From: Streptomyces roseoverticillatus
GTDB taxonomy: Bacteria > Actinomycetota > Actinomycetes > Streptomycetales > Streptomycetaceae
Reading direction: 5' to 3'
Length of the DNA: 64,000 bases
NCBI RefSeq assembly: GCF_000719265.1
Contig: NZ_JOFL01000002.1
Coordinates: 1 to 64,000 of the forward strand
Shown: piece after piece, positions 43,716-51,857 of the stretch
Position numbering within the stretch: position 1 is the stretch's first letter
Layout of the letters: each line of letters starts with the position of its first letter
Program-made: the position numbers and the translations under genes
The notes under the pieces: model-generated
Databases searched by the model: none
What the model saw: only the letters and a program-made list of their open reading frames with translations
Told to the model about the DNA's origin: nothing

Positions 43716-43772
43716 GATTAGCGCGACCGGTTACGCTCCGGCCGGAACAGCAGCCAGAAGGAGGCCGGGGGA

Positions 43773-45146
43773 GTGACCGCAGAGGCCACTGAGGCAGCTC
43801 TCGCAGCGCACGCGCGGGACGCACGGCGGGACGCCCTCCGTGAGACGGGCGACCACGACCGCCCTCTGCGCATCGCACTGCTCACTTACAAGGGCAACCC
43901 GTTCTGCGGCGGCCAGGGCGTGTACGTCCGCCACCTCTCCCGCGAACTCGCCCGCCTCGGGCACAGCGTCGAGGTCATCGGCTCCCAGCCGTACCCCGTC
44001 CTCGACGAGGGCGTGACCCTCACCGAGCTCGCGAGCCTCGACCTCTACCGCCAGCCGGACCCCTTCCGCACGCCCGGGCGCGACGAGTACCGCGACTGGA
44101 TCGACGCGCTCGAGGTCTCCACCATGTGGACGGGCGGCTTCCCCGAGCCGCTCACCTTCAGCCTGCGCGCCCGCCGCCACCTCGCCGCGCAGCGCGGCCG
44201 GTTCGACGTCGTCCACGACAACCAGACGCTCGGCTACGGGCTCCTGGGCGGCCCCGCCGCGATCGGCGCTCCGCTCGTCACCACGATCCACCACCCCATC
44301 ACCGTCGATCGGCAGCTCGACCTCGCCGCCGCCGCGGACTGGAAGCGGCGGGCGTCCGTACGGCGCTGGTACGGGTTCACGCGCATGCAGAAACGTGTCG
44401 CCCGGCGGCTGCCGTCCGTGCTCACCGTCTCCGGCTCCTCGCGCCAGGAGATCGTCGACCACCTCGGCGTACGGGCCGAGCGGGTGCACGTCGTGCCGAT
44501 CGGCGCCGACACGGACCTGTTCTCGCCGGACCCGTCCGTGCCCGAGGTGCCGGGCCGGATCGTCACGACGTCCAGCGCGGACGTGCCCCTCAAGGGCCTG
44601 GTGCACCTGATCGAGGCCCTGGCCGTGGTCCGCCGCCGGCACCCCGCCGCGCACCTCGTCGTCGTCGGCAAGCGCGCCGAGGACGGGCCGGTCGCCACCG
44701 CGATCCGGCGCTGCGGGCTGGAGAACGCCGTCGAGTTCGTCAAGGGCATCACCGACGCCGAACTCGTCGGCCTCGTGCGGTCGGCGCAGGTCGCCTGCGT
44801 GCCGTCCCTGTACGAGGGCTTCTCCCTGCCGGCCGCGGAGGCCATGGCCACGGGAACGCCGCTCGCCGCCACGACCGGGGGCGCCATCCCCGAGGTCGCC
44901 GGCCCCGACGGCGAGACCTGCCTCGCCGTCCCGCCCGGCGACCCCGGAGCCCTCGCCTCCGCCCTCGGGCGGCTCCTGGATGACCCTGACCTCCGCCGCC
45001 GCCTCGGCGCCGCGGGCCGCGAACGCGTCCTCTCCCGCTTCACCTGGCGCGAGGCCGCGCTCGGCACGGCCCGCCACTACCGCGAGGCGATCGCCCTCGC
45101 GGGCGGCGACGCGGGCGCCCGGCGCGCCGCCGGACGGCCCGCCTAG
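43773..45146 (+). CDS. Glycosyltransferase family 4 protein
   Basis: 457 residues, GTG start. GT4 (GT-B fold) features: N-terminal RIALLTYKGNPFCGGQGVYVRHLSRELARLGHSVEVIGS, the middle TVSGSSRQEIVDHLGVRAERVHVVPIGADTDLF, VVGKRAEDG and the donor-site block SLYEGFSLPAAEAMATGTPLAATTGGAIPEVAG (E-x7-E motif). No membrane segment. First gene of a three-gene operon with a methyltransferase and an alpha/alpha-toroid protein. The KstR-like operator just upstream suggests steroid-linked regulation. Acceptor and product are unknown. Confidence 0.92.
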   Translation: MTAEATEAALAAHARDARRDALRETGDHDRPLRIALLTYKGNPFCGGQGVYVRHLSRELARLGHSVEVIGSQPYPVLDEGVTLTELASLDLYRQPDPFRTPGRDEYRDWIDALEVSTMWTGGFPEPLTFSLRARRHLAAQRGRFDVVHDNQTLGYGLLGGPAAIGAPLVTTIHHPITVDRQLDLAAAADWKRRASVRRWYGFTRMQKRVARRLPSVLTVSGSSRQEIVDHLGVRAERVHVVPIGADTDLFSPDPSVPEVPGRIVTTSSADVPLKGLVHLIEALAVVRRRHPAAHLVVVGKRAEDGPVATAIRRCGLENAVEFVKGITDAELVGLVRSAQVACVPSLYEGFSLPAAEAMATGTPLAATTGGAIPEVAGPDGETCLAVPPGDPGALASALGRLLDDPDLRRRLGAAGRERVLSRFTWREAALGTARHYREAIALAGGDAGARRAAGRPA

Positions 45147-45217
45147 TGACGGCCGGCACCGCGCTCCGGCGCCGACACGAACCGCCCGCCGCGGCGCCGC
45201 CCAGCCGCGACAAGGCC

Positions 45218-45374
45218 GTCCGGCACCGCCGGTCCGCGCCGCGGCGCCTGCTCGCCGTTGCGGCGGAGGGAAGACGCTGCGGTCACCGCAAGCCCGCAGG
45301 CCCGGCGCGGCACCGGCCTCCACAGCCCGCCGCCGCGGTGCGCAACCACCACGGTGCGGTCCGGCGGTGCCCGG
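45218..45374. repeat. Inverted pair of dispersed repeat copies between GT and methyltransferase genes
   Basis: The plus copy begins GTCCGGCACCGCCGG (45218) with GCTCGCCGTTGCGGCGGAGG at about 45250-45269. The minus copy has GCGCAACCACCACGGTGCGG (45340-45359) followed by TCCGGCGGTGCCCGG. The 289-bp gap 45147-45435 contains no gene. Confidence 0.8.
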
Positions 45375-45435
45375 CCCGCAGTCATCCGTACGCCCCCGCA
45401 CAACCCCCCGTCCCGCCGGCCGAAGGCAAATACCC

Positions 45436-46179
45436 GTGCTGACCGTCGATTTCTCCCGCTTCCCGCTCGCCGCAGGCGACCGCGTCCTCGATCTGGGGTG
45501 CGGCGCGGGACGGCACGCATTCGAGTGCTACCGGCGCGGGGCGCGCGTCGTCGCGCTGGACCGCAACGGCGAGGAGATACGCGAGGTCGCCAAGTGGTTC
45601 GCCGCCATGAAGGAGGCGGGTGAGGCCCCCGAAGGGGCCACCGCCACCGCCATGGAGGGCGACGCTCTCGCGCTGCCCTTCCCGGACGACAGCTTCGACG
45701 TCGTCATCATCTCCGAGGTCATGGAGCACATCCCGGACGACAAGGGCGTGCTCGCGGAGATGGTCCGCGTCCTCAAGCCCGGCGGCCGGATCGCCGTCAC
45801 CGTCCCCCGCTACGGCCCCGAGAAGATCTGCTGGGCCCTCTCGGACGCCTACCACGAGGTCGAGGGCGGCCACATCCGCATCTACCGCGGCGACGAGCTC
45901 CTGGACAGGATGCGCGAAGCCGGCCTCAAGCCGTACGGCACGCACCACGCCCACGGCCTGCACAGCCCCTACTGGTGGCTCAAGTGCGCCTTCGGCGTCG
46001 ACAACGACAAGGCGCTGCCCGTCCGCGCCTACCACAAGCTCCTGGTCTGGGACATCATGAAGAAGCCCCTGGCCACCCGGCTCGCCGAGCAGGCCCTCAA
46101 CCCGCTCATCGGCAAGAGCTTCGTGGCGTACGCGACCAAGCCGCACCTGCCCGGCACCGGTGACGGGGTGGCGGCGTGA
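45436..46179 (+). CDS. Class I SAM-dependent methyltransferase
   Basis: 247 residues from GTG 45436. The Rossmann MT motifs are clear: VLDLGCGAGRHAFECYRRGARVVALDRN (motif I and II), MEGDALALPFPDDSFDVVIISEVMEHIPD, LAEMVRVLKPGGRIAVTVPR (post I/II/III). The C-terminus has WWLKCAFGVDNDKALPVRAYHKLLVWDIMKKP. UbiE/small-molecule type; substrate unknown. It overlaps the next gene by GTGA and is separated from the glycosyltransferase by repeat DNA, so the operon may still be read through. Confidence 0.9.
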   Translation: MLTVDFSRFPLAAGDRVLDLGCGAGRHAFECYRRGARVVALDRNGEEIREVAKWFAAMKEAGEAPEGATATAMEGDALALPFPDDSFDVVIISEVMEHIPDDKGVLAEMVRVLKPGGRIAVTVPRYGPEKICWALSDAYHEVEGGHIRIYRGDELLDRMREAGLKPYGTHHAHGLHSPYWWLKCAFGVDNDKALPVRAYHKLLVWDIMKKPLATRLAEQALNPLIGKSFVAYATKPHLPGTGDGVAA

Positions 46180-47264
46180 CCACCTTCAGCCGCGGCTCCG
46201 GCCGCACCGAACGCCTCGTCCTGCCCGGCGTCCTGACGGCGGAACAGGTCACCGGCACGGTCGCCGGCATCGCCGCCGCCCAGCGCGAGGACGGCGCCAT
46301 CCCCTGGTTCCGCGGCCACCACCTCGACCCGTGGGACCACGTCGAGGCGGCCATGGCCCTCGACGCCGCCGGCGAGCACGGCCGCGCCGAGGCCGCCTAC
46401 CGCTGGCTCGCCCGCCACCAGAACCCCGACGGCTCCTGGTACGCCGCCTACGCCGACGGCGCCGCCGACGAGCCCACCGACCGCGGCCGCGAGAGCAACT
46501 TCGTCGCCTACGCCGCGGTCGGCGTCTGGCACCACTACCTCGCCACCGGCGACGACGCCTTCCTCGACAGCATGTGGCCGACCGTCTACGCCGCCGTCGA
46601 GTTCGTCCTGCGGCTCCAGCAGGCCGGCGGCCAGATCGGCTGGAAGCGCGAGGACGACGGCACCCCCGTCACCGACGCGCTGCTGACCGGCTCCTCGTCC
46701 ATCCACCAGGCGCTGCGCTGCGCCCTGGCCATCGCCGAGCACCGCGAGGAGCCGCAGCCCGACTGGGAGCTGGCCACGGGCCTGCTCGCGCACGCGATAC
46801 GCCGGCACCCCGAGCGGTTCCTCGACAAGAGCCGCTACTCGATGGACTGGTACTACCCCGTCCTCGGCGGCGCCGTCGCCGGCGTGGCCGCCAAGGAGCG
46901 CATAGAGGAGGGCTGGGACCGCTTCGTCGTCCCGGGCCTGGGCGTGCGCTGCGTGCTGCCCAACCCGTGGGTGACCGGCGGCGAGAGCTGCGAGCTCGCC
47001 CTCGCGCTGTGGGTGATGGGGGAGTCCGACCGCGCCGTGCAGATCCTGCAGTGGATCCAGCACCTGCGCGCCGAGGACGGCATGTACTGGACGGGCTACG
47101 TCTACGACGACGACGCCGTCTGGCCCGAGGAGCGCACCACGTGGACGGCGGGTTCGCTGCTCCTCGCGGCGGCGGCGCTCGGGGGCGACGAGGCGACGAC
47201 CGCGGTGTTCGGCGGGGAACGGCTCCCCGCGGGCTTGGAGCCGGACTGCTGCCCGGGGGCGTAG
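46176..47264 (+). CDS. Alpha/alpha-toroid protein (annotated as prenyltransferase in relatives)
   Basis: 362 residues; GTG overlaps the methyltransferase stop. It is entirely helical-hairpin repeats: IAAAQREDGAIPWF, AYRWLARHQNPDGSWYAAY, SNFVAYAAVGVWHHYLATGDDAFLDSMWPTVYAAVEFVLRLQQAGGQIGW, GSSSIHQALRCALAIAEH, WIQHLRAEDGMYWTGYVYDDDAVWPEERTTWTAGSLLLAAAAL. The fold is that of squalene cyclase-like or glycoside-hydrolase toroids. No DxDD cyclase motif is seen; the W/D/E-rich face looks more like a carbohydrate-processing six-hairpin barrel. Its function with the GT4 and methyltransferase is unknown. Confidence 0.8.
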   Translation: MTTFSRGSGRTERLVLPGVLTAEQVTGTVAGIAAAQREDGAIPWFRGHHLDPWDHVEAAMALDAAGEHGRAEAAYRWLARHQNPDGSWYAAYADGAADEPTDRGRESNFVAYAAVGVWHHYLATGDDAFLDSMWPTVYAAVEFVLRLQQAGGQIGWKREDDGTPVTDALLTGSSSIHQALRCALAIAEHREEPQPDWELATGLLAHAIRRHPERFLDKSRYSMDWYYPVLGGAVAGVAAKERIEEGWDRFVVPGLGVRCVLPNPWVTGGESCELALALWVMGESDRAVQILQWIQHLRAEDGMYWTGYVYDDDAVWPEERTTWTAGSLLLAAAALGGDEATTAVFGGERLPAGLEPDCCPGA

Positions 47265-47491
47265 CGTCTCCGGCGGGGACAGCTCACGGCCCGGTTCCGG
47301 TGCCTGCGGATTCCACCGGACCCTCGCCGCGGTGGCGGATCGCCGTCGCGGCGGGCAAGTCTTCGGCCTGCGGTGCCGAAACCGTGCCGCCACCGCGGTG
47401 AACGCTCGAACGGGCCCCTCCCCGTGGCGGGCCGCACGGCCACCCGGCACCCTGGCGGCATGGGACCCCCGCTCGCCCAGGAGGCCGCCCC

Positions 47492-48034
47492 GTGCCCCGT
47501 CGTGCCGCTGCCGTCGTCGCCCTGCCCCTCGTCTGCGGGCTGCTCCTGACCGGTACGGGCTGCGGTGGCGGCGGCAAGAAGGGCTCCGCGGAGGGCGGGG
47601 CGAGCCCCACGAACTCCGTCGAGCGGCAGAAGTTCGCCAAGACCCGGTTCGTCGCCAACGCCGGTCTCGCCGCGGGCGCCTCGTACCAGTGGATCATCAA
47701 GCCGTACCGGGCGGGCGCCTTCAAGAAGGGGGCCGACGGGCGGACCGTGGCCCTGGTCAAGGCGGGTCTCGCGGGCACCTTCGCCTACAACCGGTTCAAG
47801 GCGGCGCTGAACAACGCCAAGGGCGACCCCACGCTCTCGAAGGCGGTGGCCCCGCTCAGCGCGGGCGTCGAGTCGCTCAAGGGGCTGACCGCCAAGTTCC
47901 GCAAGGGCGAGGCCACGGACGGGGACGCGGGCGCGTTCGACGGCGTCATCAACAGCGTCAAGAACGCGGGCAAGGACGCCGGGGCGCCGGTCACCGACAA
48001 GGTCCCCTCGTACTCGGAGATCCAGAAAGGCTGA
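47492..48034 (+). CDS. Small lipoprotein, function unknown
   Basis: 180 residues, GTG start with GAGG upstream. Signal peptide with lipobox LTGTGC (Cys about residue 24) followed by a glycine-rich tether. The mature domain is Lys/Ala-rich and helical (FAKTRFVANAGLAAGASYQWIIKPYRAGAFKKG, ALVKAGLAGTFAYNRFKAALNNAKGDPTLSKAV, LKGLTAKFRKGEA). It is lipid-anchored outside the cell. Family known only as hypothetical in Streptomyces. Confidence 0.8.
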   Translation: MPRRAAAVVALPLVCGLLLTGTGCGGGGKKGSAEGGASPTNSVERQKFAKTRFVANAGLAAGASYQWIIKPYRAGAFKKGADGRTVALVKAGLAGTFAYNRFKAALNNAKGDPTLSKAVAPLSAGVESLKGLTAKFRKGEATDGDAGAFDGVINSVKNAGKDAGAPVTDKVPSYSEIQKG

Positions 48035-48112
48035 TCCGGAGGGGGACGGACCGGTTTCTGAACTTCCCTACCCGTCGGGGTCGTTGTCAGTGGGCGGTCC
48101 TACAGTGAGGCC

Positions 48113-48925
48113 ATGACGAAGATGCTGAGTCACGAGCGCTACTGTTCCGCGATCCTCGACCAGACCGGCCTGCTGTGCGCGGCCCTGAGCGAGGGCGCCG
48201 ACGTGTCCGTCACCGTGCCCACGTGCCCGGAGTGGACGCTCGGCCACCTCCTGCTGCACGTGGGGCAGGCCCACCGCATGGCCACCGGGCTCGTGCGCGG
48301 GCGGGTCATGGAGTTCGTGCCGCCGTCCACCGCCGGGCAGGTCATCCCCGTGCCCGGCCCGGGCGACCCCTCCGCGGACGACCTGCCGGCCCTCACCGCC
48401 TGGCTCGCCGCGGGCGCCGAGGCGCTGGTAGCGGTCCTGCGCGAGGCGGGGCCCGACAGCCCCGTGTGGACGTTCTCCGAGGACCAGCGGTCCGCGTTCT
48501 GGGCCCGCCGCGCGGCGCACGAGACGCTGGTGCACCGCGCCGACGCCCTGGGCGCCGTCGGCATCCCCTTCACGGCGGAGCCCGAGCTCGCGGCGGACTG
48601 CGTCGACGAGTGGCTGGGGATACTCACCTTCCCGGCCGCCGTCGCGTTCAAGCCGCAGCTGAAGGAGCTGCCGGGCCCCGGCCGCACCCTCCACCTGCAC
48701 GCGACCGACACCCCGGCGGAGCTCAACGCGGAGTGGTTCATCGACCTCACCGGCGAGGGGATCGCCTGGCGGCGGGCCCACGAGAAGGCAGCCGTGGCCG
48801 TCCGCGGGCCGCTGACCGACGTGTTGAGCGTCCTCCTCCGCCGCCTGCCCGCCGACACCGACCGGGTCGAGGTCCTGGGCGACCGCGAGCTGCTCGACTT
48901 CTGGCTGGAGCGGGCCGTCTTCTGA
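48113..48925 (+). CDS. Maleylpyruvate isomerase-family mycothiol-dependent protein
   Basis: 270 residues; ATG 48113 or ATG 48122. N-terminal DinB-like helical domain with VPTCPEWTLGHLLLHVGQAHRMATGLV (the W-x3-HL-x3-H metal/mycothiol pattern) and WARRAAHETLVHRADALGA (RRxAHExxVHR is the family signature). A C-terminal SCP2-like domain follows (GEGIAWRRAHEKAAVAVRGPLTDVLSVLLRRL). Members are mycothiol-dependent metalloenzymes; the substrate here is unknown. Monocistronic. Confidence 0.9.
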   Translation: MTKMLSHERYCSAILDQTGLLCAALSEGADVSVTVPTCPEWTLGHLLLHVGQAHRMATGLVRGRVMEFVPPSTAGQVIPVPGPGDPSADDLPALTAWLAAGAEALVAVLREAGPDSPVWTFSEDQRSAFWARRAAHETLVHRADALGAVGIPFTAEPELAADCVDEWLGILTFPAAVAFKPQLKELPGPGRTLHLHATDTPAELNAEWFIDLTGEGIAWRRAHEKAAVAVRGPLTDVLSVLLRRLPADTDRVEVLGDRELLDFWLERAVF

Positions 48926-49024
48926 GACCCCTCGGCCCACAGGGGCACCCACCGGGGGCCGCCCACCGGAGGCCGTGCCGTTGCCCTCACCCACCACCCC
49001 GGGGTCGGATGAGAGCATCATCGT

Positions 49025-50440
49025 ATGACCGTTGTGCCCAGATCCTCCGTGTCCTGCAGGCTCGTCCGGGCCGCCGTGCTGCCCGTCGCCCTCGTGCTCG
49101 TGGCGGCCTGCGGCTCCGGTGACGCCGCGACGCCCAAGGCCGGCGCGCCCGGCGCGGGGGACCCGCTCTTCCCGCGCCTGGGCAACGGCGGGTACGACGT
49201 CCGGCACTACGGCCTCACCCTCGACTACGAACCGGAGGGCAACCACCTCAAGGGCAAGGCCGTCATCACCGCCCGCGCGACGCAGGACCTCGGCTCCTTC
49301 AACCTCGACCTCAAGGGGCTGAAGGTCCGCAGCGCCCGCGTCGACGGCCGCACGGCCCGCACGGCCCGGAAGGGCACCGAGCTGATCGTGACGCCGCGCG
49401 AGACGCTGGGCAAGGGCCACGAATTCGAGACGGTCGTCGTCTACGACGGCACGCCGAAGGAGATCACCGACGAGGACGGCAGCGCCCTGGAGGGCTGGGT
49501 CGAGACCGACGACGGCGCGGTCGGCCTCGGCCAGCCCACCGGCTCGATGGCCTGGTTCCCCGGCAATCACCACCCCTCCGACAAGGCCGCCTACGACATC
49601 GAGGTGACCGTCCCCAAGGGCTACACCGCCGTAGCCAACGGCGAGCTGCAGCACCAGGAGAACAAGGGGAACCGGACGGTGTTCGCCTGGCACAGCGCCG
49701 AGCCCATGGCGAGCTACCTGGCGAGCGTGGCCGTCTCCCCGTTCAAGGTCACCACCGCCCGCGCCGGCGACCTGCCCCTCTACATCGCCACCCACCCCAA
49801 GGAGGCCCAGGCCGGGCCCCGCCTGGAGAAGCTCCTGCCCGAGGCCATCGCCTGGGCGAGCGACCTCTTCGGCCCGTACCCGTTCTCCTCCGCCGGCGCG
49901 GTCGTCGACCACAACCCGTACGTCCAGTACGCCCTGGAGACCCAGACCAAGCCCTACTTCGACTCCACTCCGGACGACGTGACGGTCGTGCACGAAGTCG
50001 TCCACCAGTGGTTCGGCAACTCCGTCACCCCGCGCACCTGGCGCGACATGTGGCTCAACGAGGGCTTCGCCGCGTACGCGGAGTGGATGTGGGAGGAGAA
50101 GCACGGCGGCCGCTCCGTCCAGCGCACCTTCGACGACTACTACTCCGGCAAGGACCCGCTGAGCGACGGCATCTGGGCCTTCCCGCCCGCCGACCCCGCC
50201 CCGGCCACGGTCTCCGACCCGCCGGTCTACGGCCGCGGCGCCATGGTGCTGCACAAGCTGCGGCAGGCCGTCGGCGACGAGGCCTTCTTCGCCACGACCC
50301 GGGCCTGGGTGAGCGAGCACAAGTACGACAACGCCGACACCGCCGAGTTCGAGCGGTTCTGGCAGCAGCGCACCGGGAAGAACCTCGGCGGCGTGTTCGG
50401 CCCCTGGCTCCACGGGCAGGGGCGGCCGGACCGGCCGTGA
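49025..50440 (+). CDS. M1 family metallopeptidase lipoprotein
   Basis: 471 residues. Lipoprotein signal with LVAACGSG. N-terminal beta domain (YDVRHYGLTLDYEPEGNHLKGKAVITARAT), then the catalytic thermolysin-like domain: HEVVHQW (HEXXH at about 323-327) and WLNEGFAAYAEW (third ligand Glu about 346), Tyr in GRGAMVLHKLRQAVGDEAFF. Length is about half that of aminopeptidase N, since the C-terminal armadillo-like domain is missing, as in other secreted actinobacterial M1 proteins. It is an extracellular membrane-anchored aminopeptidase-like enzyme. Confidence 0.93.
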   Translation: MTVVPRSSVSCRLVRAAVLPVALVLVAACGSGDAATPKAGAPGAGDPLFPRLGNGGYDVRHYGLTLDYEPEGNHLKGKAVITARATQDLGSFNLDLKGLKVRSARVDGRTARTARKGTELIVTPRETLGKGHEFETVVVYDGTPKEITDEDGSALEGWVETDDGAVGLGQPTGSMAWFPGNHHPSDKAAYDIEVTVPKGYTAVANGELQHQENKGNRTVFAWHSAEPMASYLASVAVSPFKVTTARAGDLPLYIATHPKEAQAGPRLEKLLPEAIAWASDLFGPYPFSSAGAVVDHNPYVQYALETQTKPYFDSTPDDVTVVHEVVHQWFGNSVTPRTWRDMWLNEGFAAYAEWMWEEKHGGRSVQRTFDDYYSGKDPLSDGIWAFPPADPAPATVSDPPVYGRGAMVLHKLRQAVGDEAFFATTRAWVSEHKYDNADTAEFERFWQQRTGKNLGGVFGPWLHGQGRPDRP

Positions 50441-50521
50441 CGCCGTGACGGCGGCCGTGGGTCGCGCAGCCGCCGGTCCCGCAGCCGCGCCGGGCCCGCG
50501 GTCGCACCGGACGGCCCGCGG

Positions 50522-51529
50522 TCAAACCAGCTCCGCCAGCACCCGCAGCGTCTCCGGGTCCGGCGCCGTCACCAGCAGGTCCGTCACCGGCCCCGCCCGC
50601 CACAGCTCCAGCCGCTCCGCGATCCGCCCGCGCGGCCCCACGAGCGAGATCTCGTCGGCGAAGGCGTCCGGCACGGCCGCGACGGCCTCCTCGCGCCGCC
50701 CCGCCAGGAACAGCTCCCGCACCCGCCCCGCCTCCTCGCCGTAGCCCATGCGCGCCATGAGGTCGGCGTGGAAGTTGCGGCGCGCGTGGCCCATGCCGCC
50801 GATGTAGAAGCCGAGCATCGCCTTCACCGGAAGCAGCCCCTCGGTGACGTCGGCGCACACCCGGGCCCGGACCAGCGGCGCCACCAGGAAGCCCGGCGGC
50901 GCGGCGGCGAGGGCCTCGGCGTGCAGGTTCGTACGGAGCGGGGACCAGTACAGGGGCAGCCAGCCGTCGGCGATGCGCGCGGTCTGGGCGACGTTGCGGG
51001 GCCCCTCGGCGCCGAGCAGGACGGGCAGGTCCGTGCGCAGGGGATGGGTGATGGGGCGGAGCGGTCTGCCGAGGCCGGTCGCGCCGGGGCCGCGGTAGGG
51101 GAGGGCGTGGTGGCGGCCCTCCAGCGTCACCGGGGCCCGGCGCCGCAGCACCTGGCGGACCACGTCCACGTACTCGCGCGTGGCGGTCAGCGGGCTGTCC
51201 GGGAACGGCCGCCCGTACCAGCCCTCGACGACCTGAGGGCCCGACAGCCCCAGGCCGAGCAGCAGCCGGCCGCCGGAGAGGTGGTCGAGGGTGAGGGCGT
51301 GCATCGCGGTGGCCGCGGGGCTGCGGGCGGCCATCTGGGCGACGGCCGTGCCGAGCCGGATGCGGCTCGTGTGCGCGGCGATCCAGGTGAGGGGGGTGAA
51401 GGCGTCGGAGCCCCAGGCCTCGGCGGTCCACACCGAGTGGTAGCCGAGCCGCTCGGCCTCCCGGGCCAGGCCGAGGTGGCGGGGGTCGGGGCCGCGGCCC
51501 CAGTAGCCGAGCGCGAGTCCGAGCCGCAC
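50522..51529 (-). CDS. LLM-class F420/flavin-dependent oxidoreductase
   Basis: 335 residues from GTG 51529 (GGGAGG upstream). Bacterial luciferase-like TIM barrel: RLGLALGYWGRGPDPRHLGLAREAERLGYHSVWTAEAWGSDAFTPLTWIAAHTSRIRLGTAVAQMAARSPAATAMHALTLDHLSGGRLLLGLGLSGPQVVEGWYG. The block pattern resembles actinobacterial F420-dependent LLM enzymes. Substrate unknown. An inverted repeat immediately upstream suggests control by a TetR-type repressor. Confidence 0.92.
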   Translation of the reverse strand: MRLGLALGYWGRGPDPRHLGLAREAERLGYHSVWTAEAWGSDAFTPLTWIAAHTSRIRLGTAVAQMAARSPAATAMHALTLDHLSGGRLLLGLGLSGPQVVEGWYGRPFPDSPLTATREYVDVVRQVLRRRAPVTLEGRHHALPYRGPGATGLGRPLRPITHPLRTDLPVLLGAEGPRNVAQTARIADGWLPLYWSPLRTNLHAEALAAAPPGFLVAPLVRARVCADVTEGLLPVKAMLGFYIGGMGHARRNFHADLMARMGYGEEAGRVRELFLAGRREEAVAAVPDAFADEISLVGPRGRIAERLELWRAGPVTDLLVTAPDPETLRVLAELV

Positions 51530-51555
51530 GGGGTGCCTCCCGGCAGGGTCCGTAG

Positions 51556-51570
51556 CTGACGTACCGTCAG
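51556..51570 (-). promoter_or_regulatory. Inverted repeat CTGACG-N3-CGTCAG upstream of LLM gene
   Basis: CTGACGTACCGTCAG lies 27 bp before the LLM start, in the position of an operator overlapping the promoter or leader. TGACGGTACGTCA-type sites are commonly bound by TetR-family repressors in Streptomyces; no such gene adjoins. Confidence 0.65.
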
Positions 51571-51668
51571 GTATGCGGCCGACTGTACGGACCGTTCCGC
51601 GCCCGGACAAGACGGCCCTCGCGGGGCGCCGGGCGGCGTGGCCGCGGCGACGGCGGTGGCAGGGCCGG

Positions 51669-51800
51669 GTCCGGCGCCGCCGTTCCACGCCACGGTGGTC
51701 GCTCGCCGTTGCGGCGGAGGGTTGTCGCGGCGGCACCCCTGGATCCGCGGACAGCGCGTTCCAGCGGTGGGAACGGACCCGTCCGGCGCCGGTGCCCGGA
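51669..51800. repeat. Dispersed repeat copies between LLM and DUF5336 genes
   Basis: The plus copy reads GTCCGGCGCCGCCG (51669) then CGGTGGTCGCTCGCCGTTGC (51692-51711). A partial minus-oriented end, GTCCGGCGCCGGTGCCCGG, is at about 51780-51798. The gap 51571-51857 otherwise holds no gene. Confidence 0.7.
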
Positions 51801-51857
51801 CACGACGGCGGCCCGCCGGGAAAACCCCGGCGGGCCGCCGTCCGTGCACCGTGCGCG

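Noticed and set aside
46176..47264. Terpene or hopanoid cyclase
   Set aside because: There is no DxDD or equivalent acid motif and no isoprenoid biosynthesis genes adjacent.
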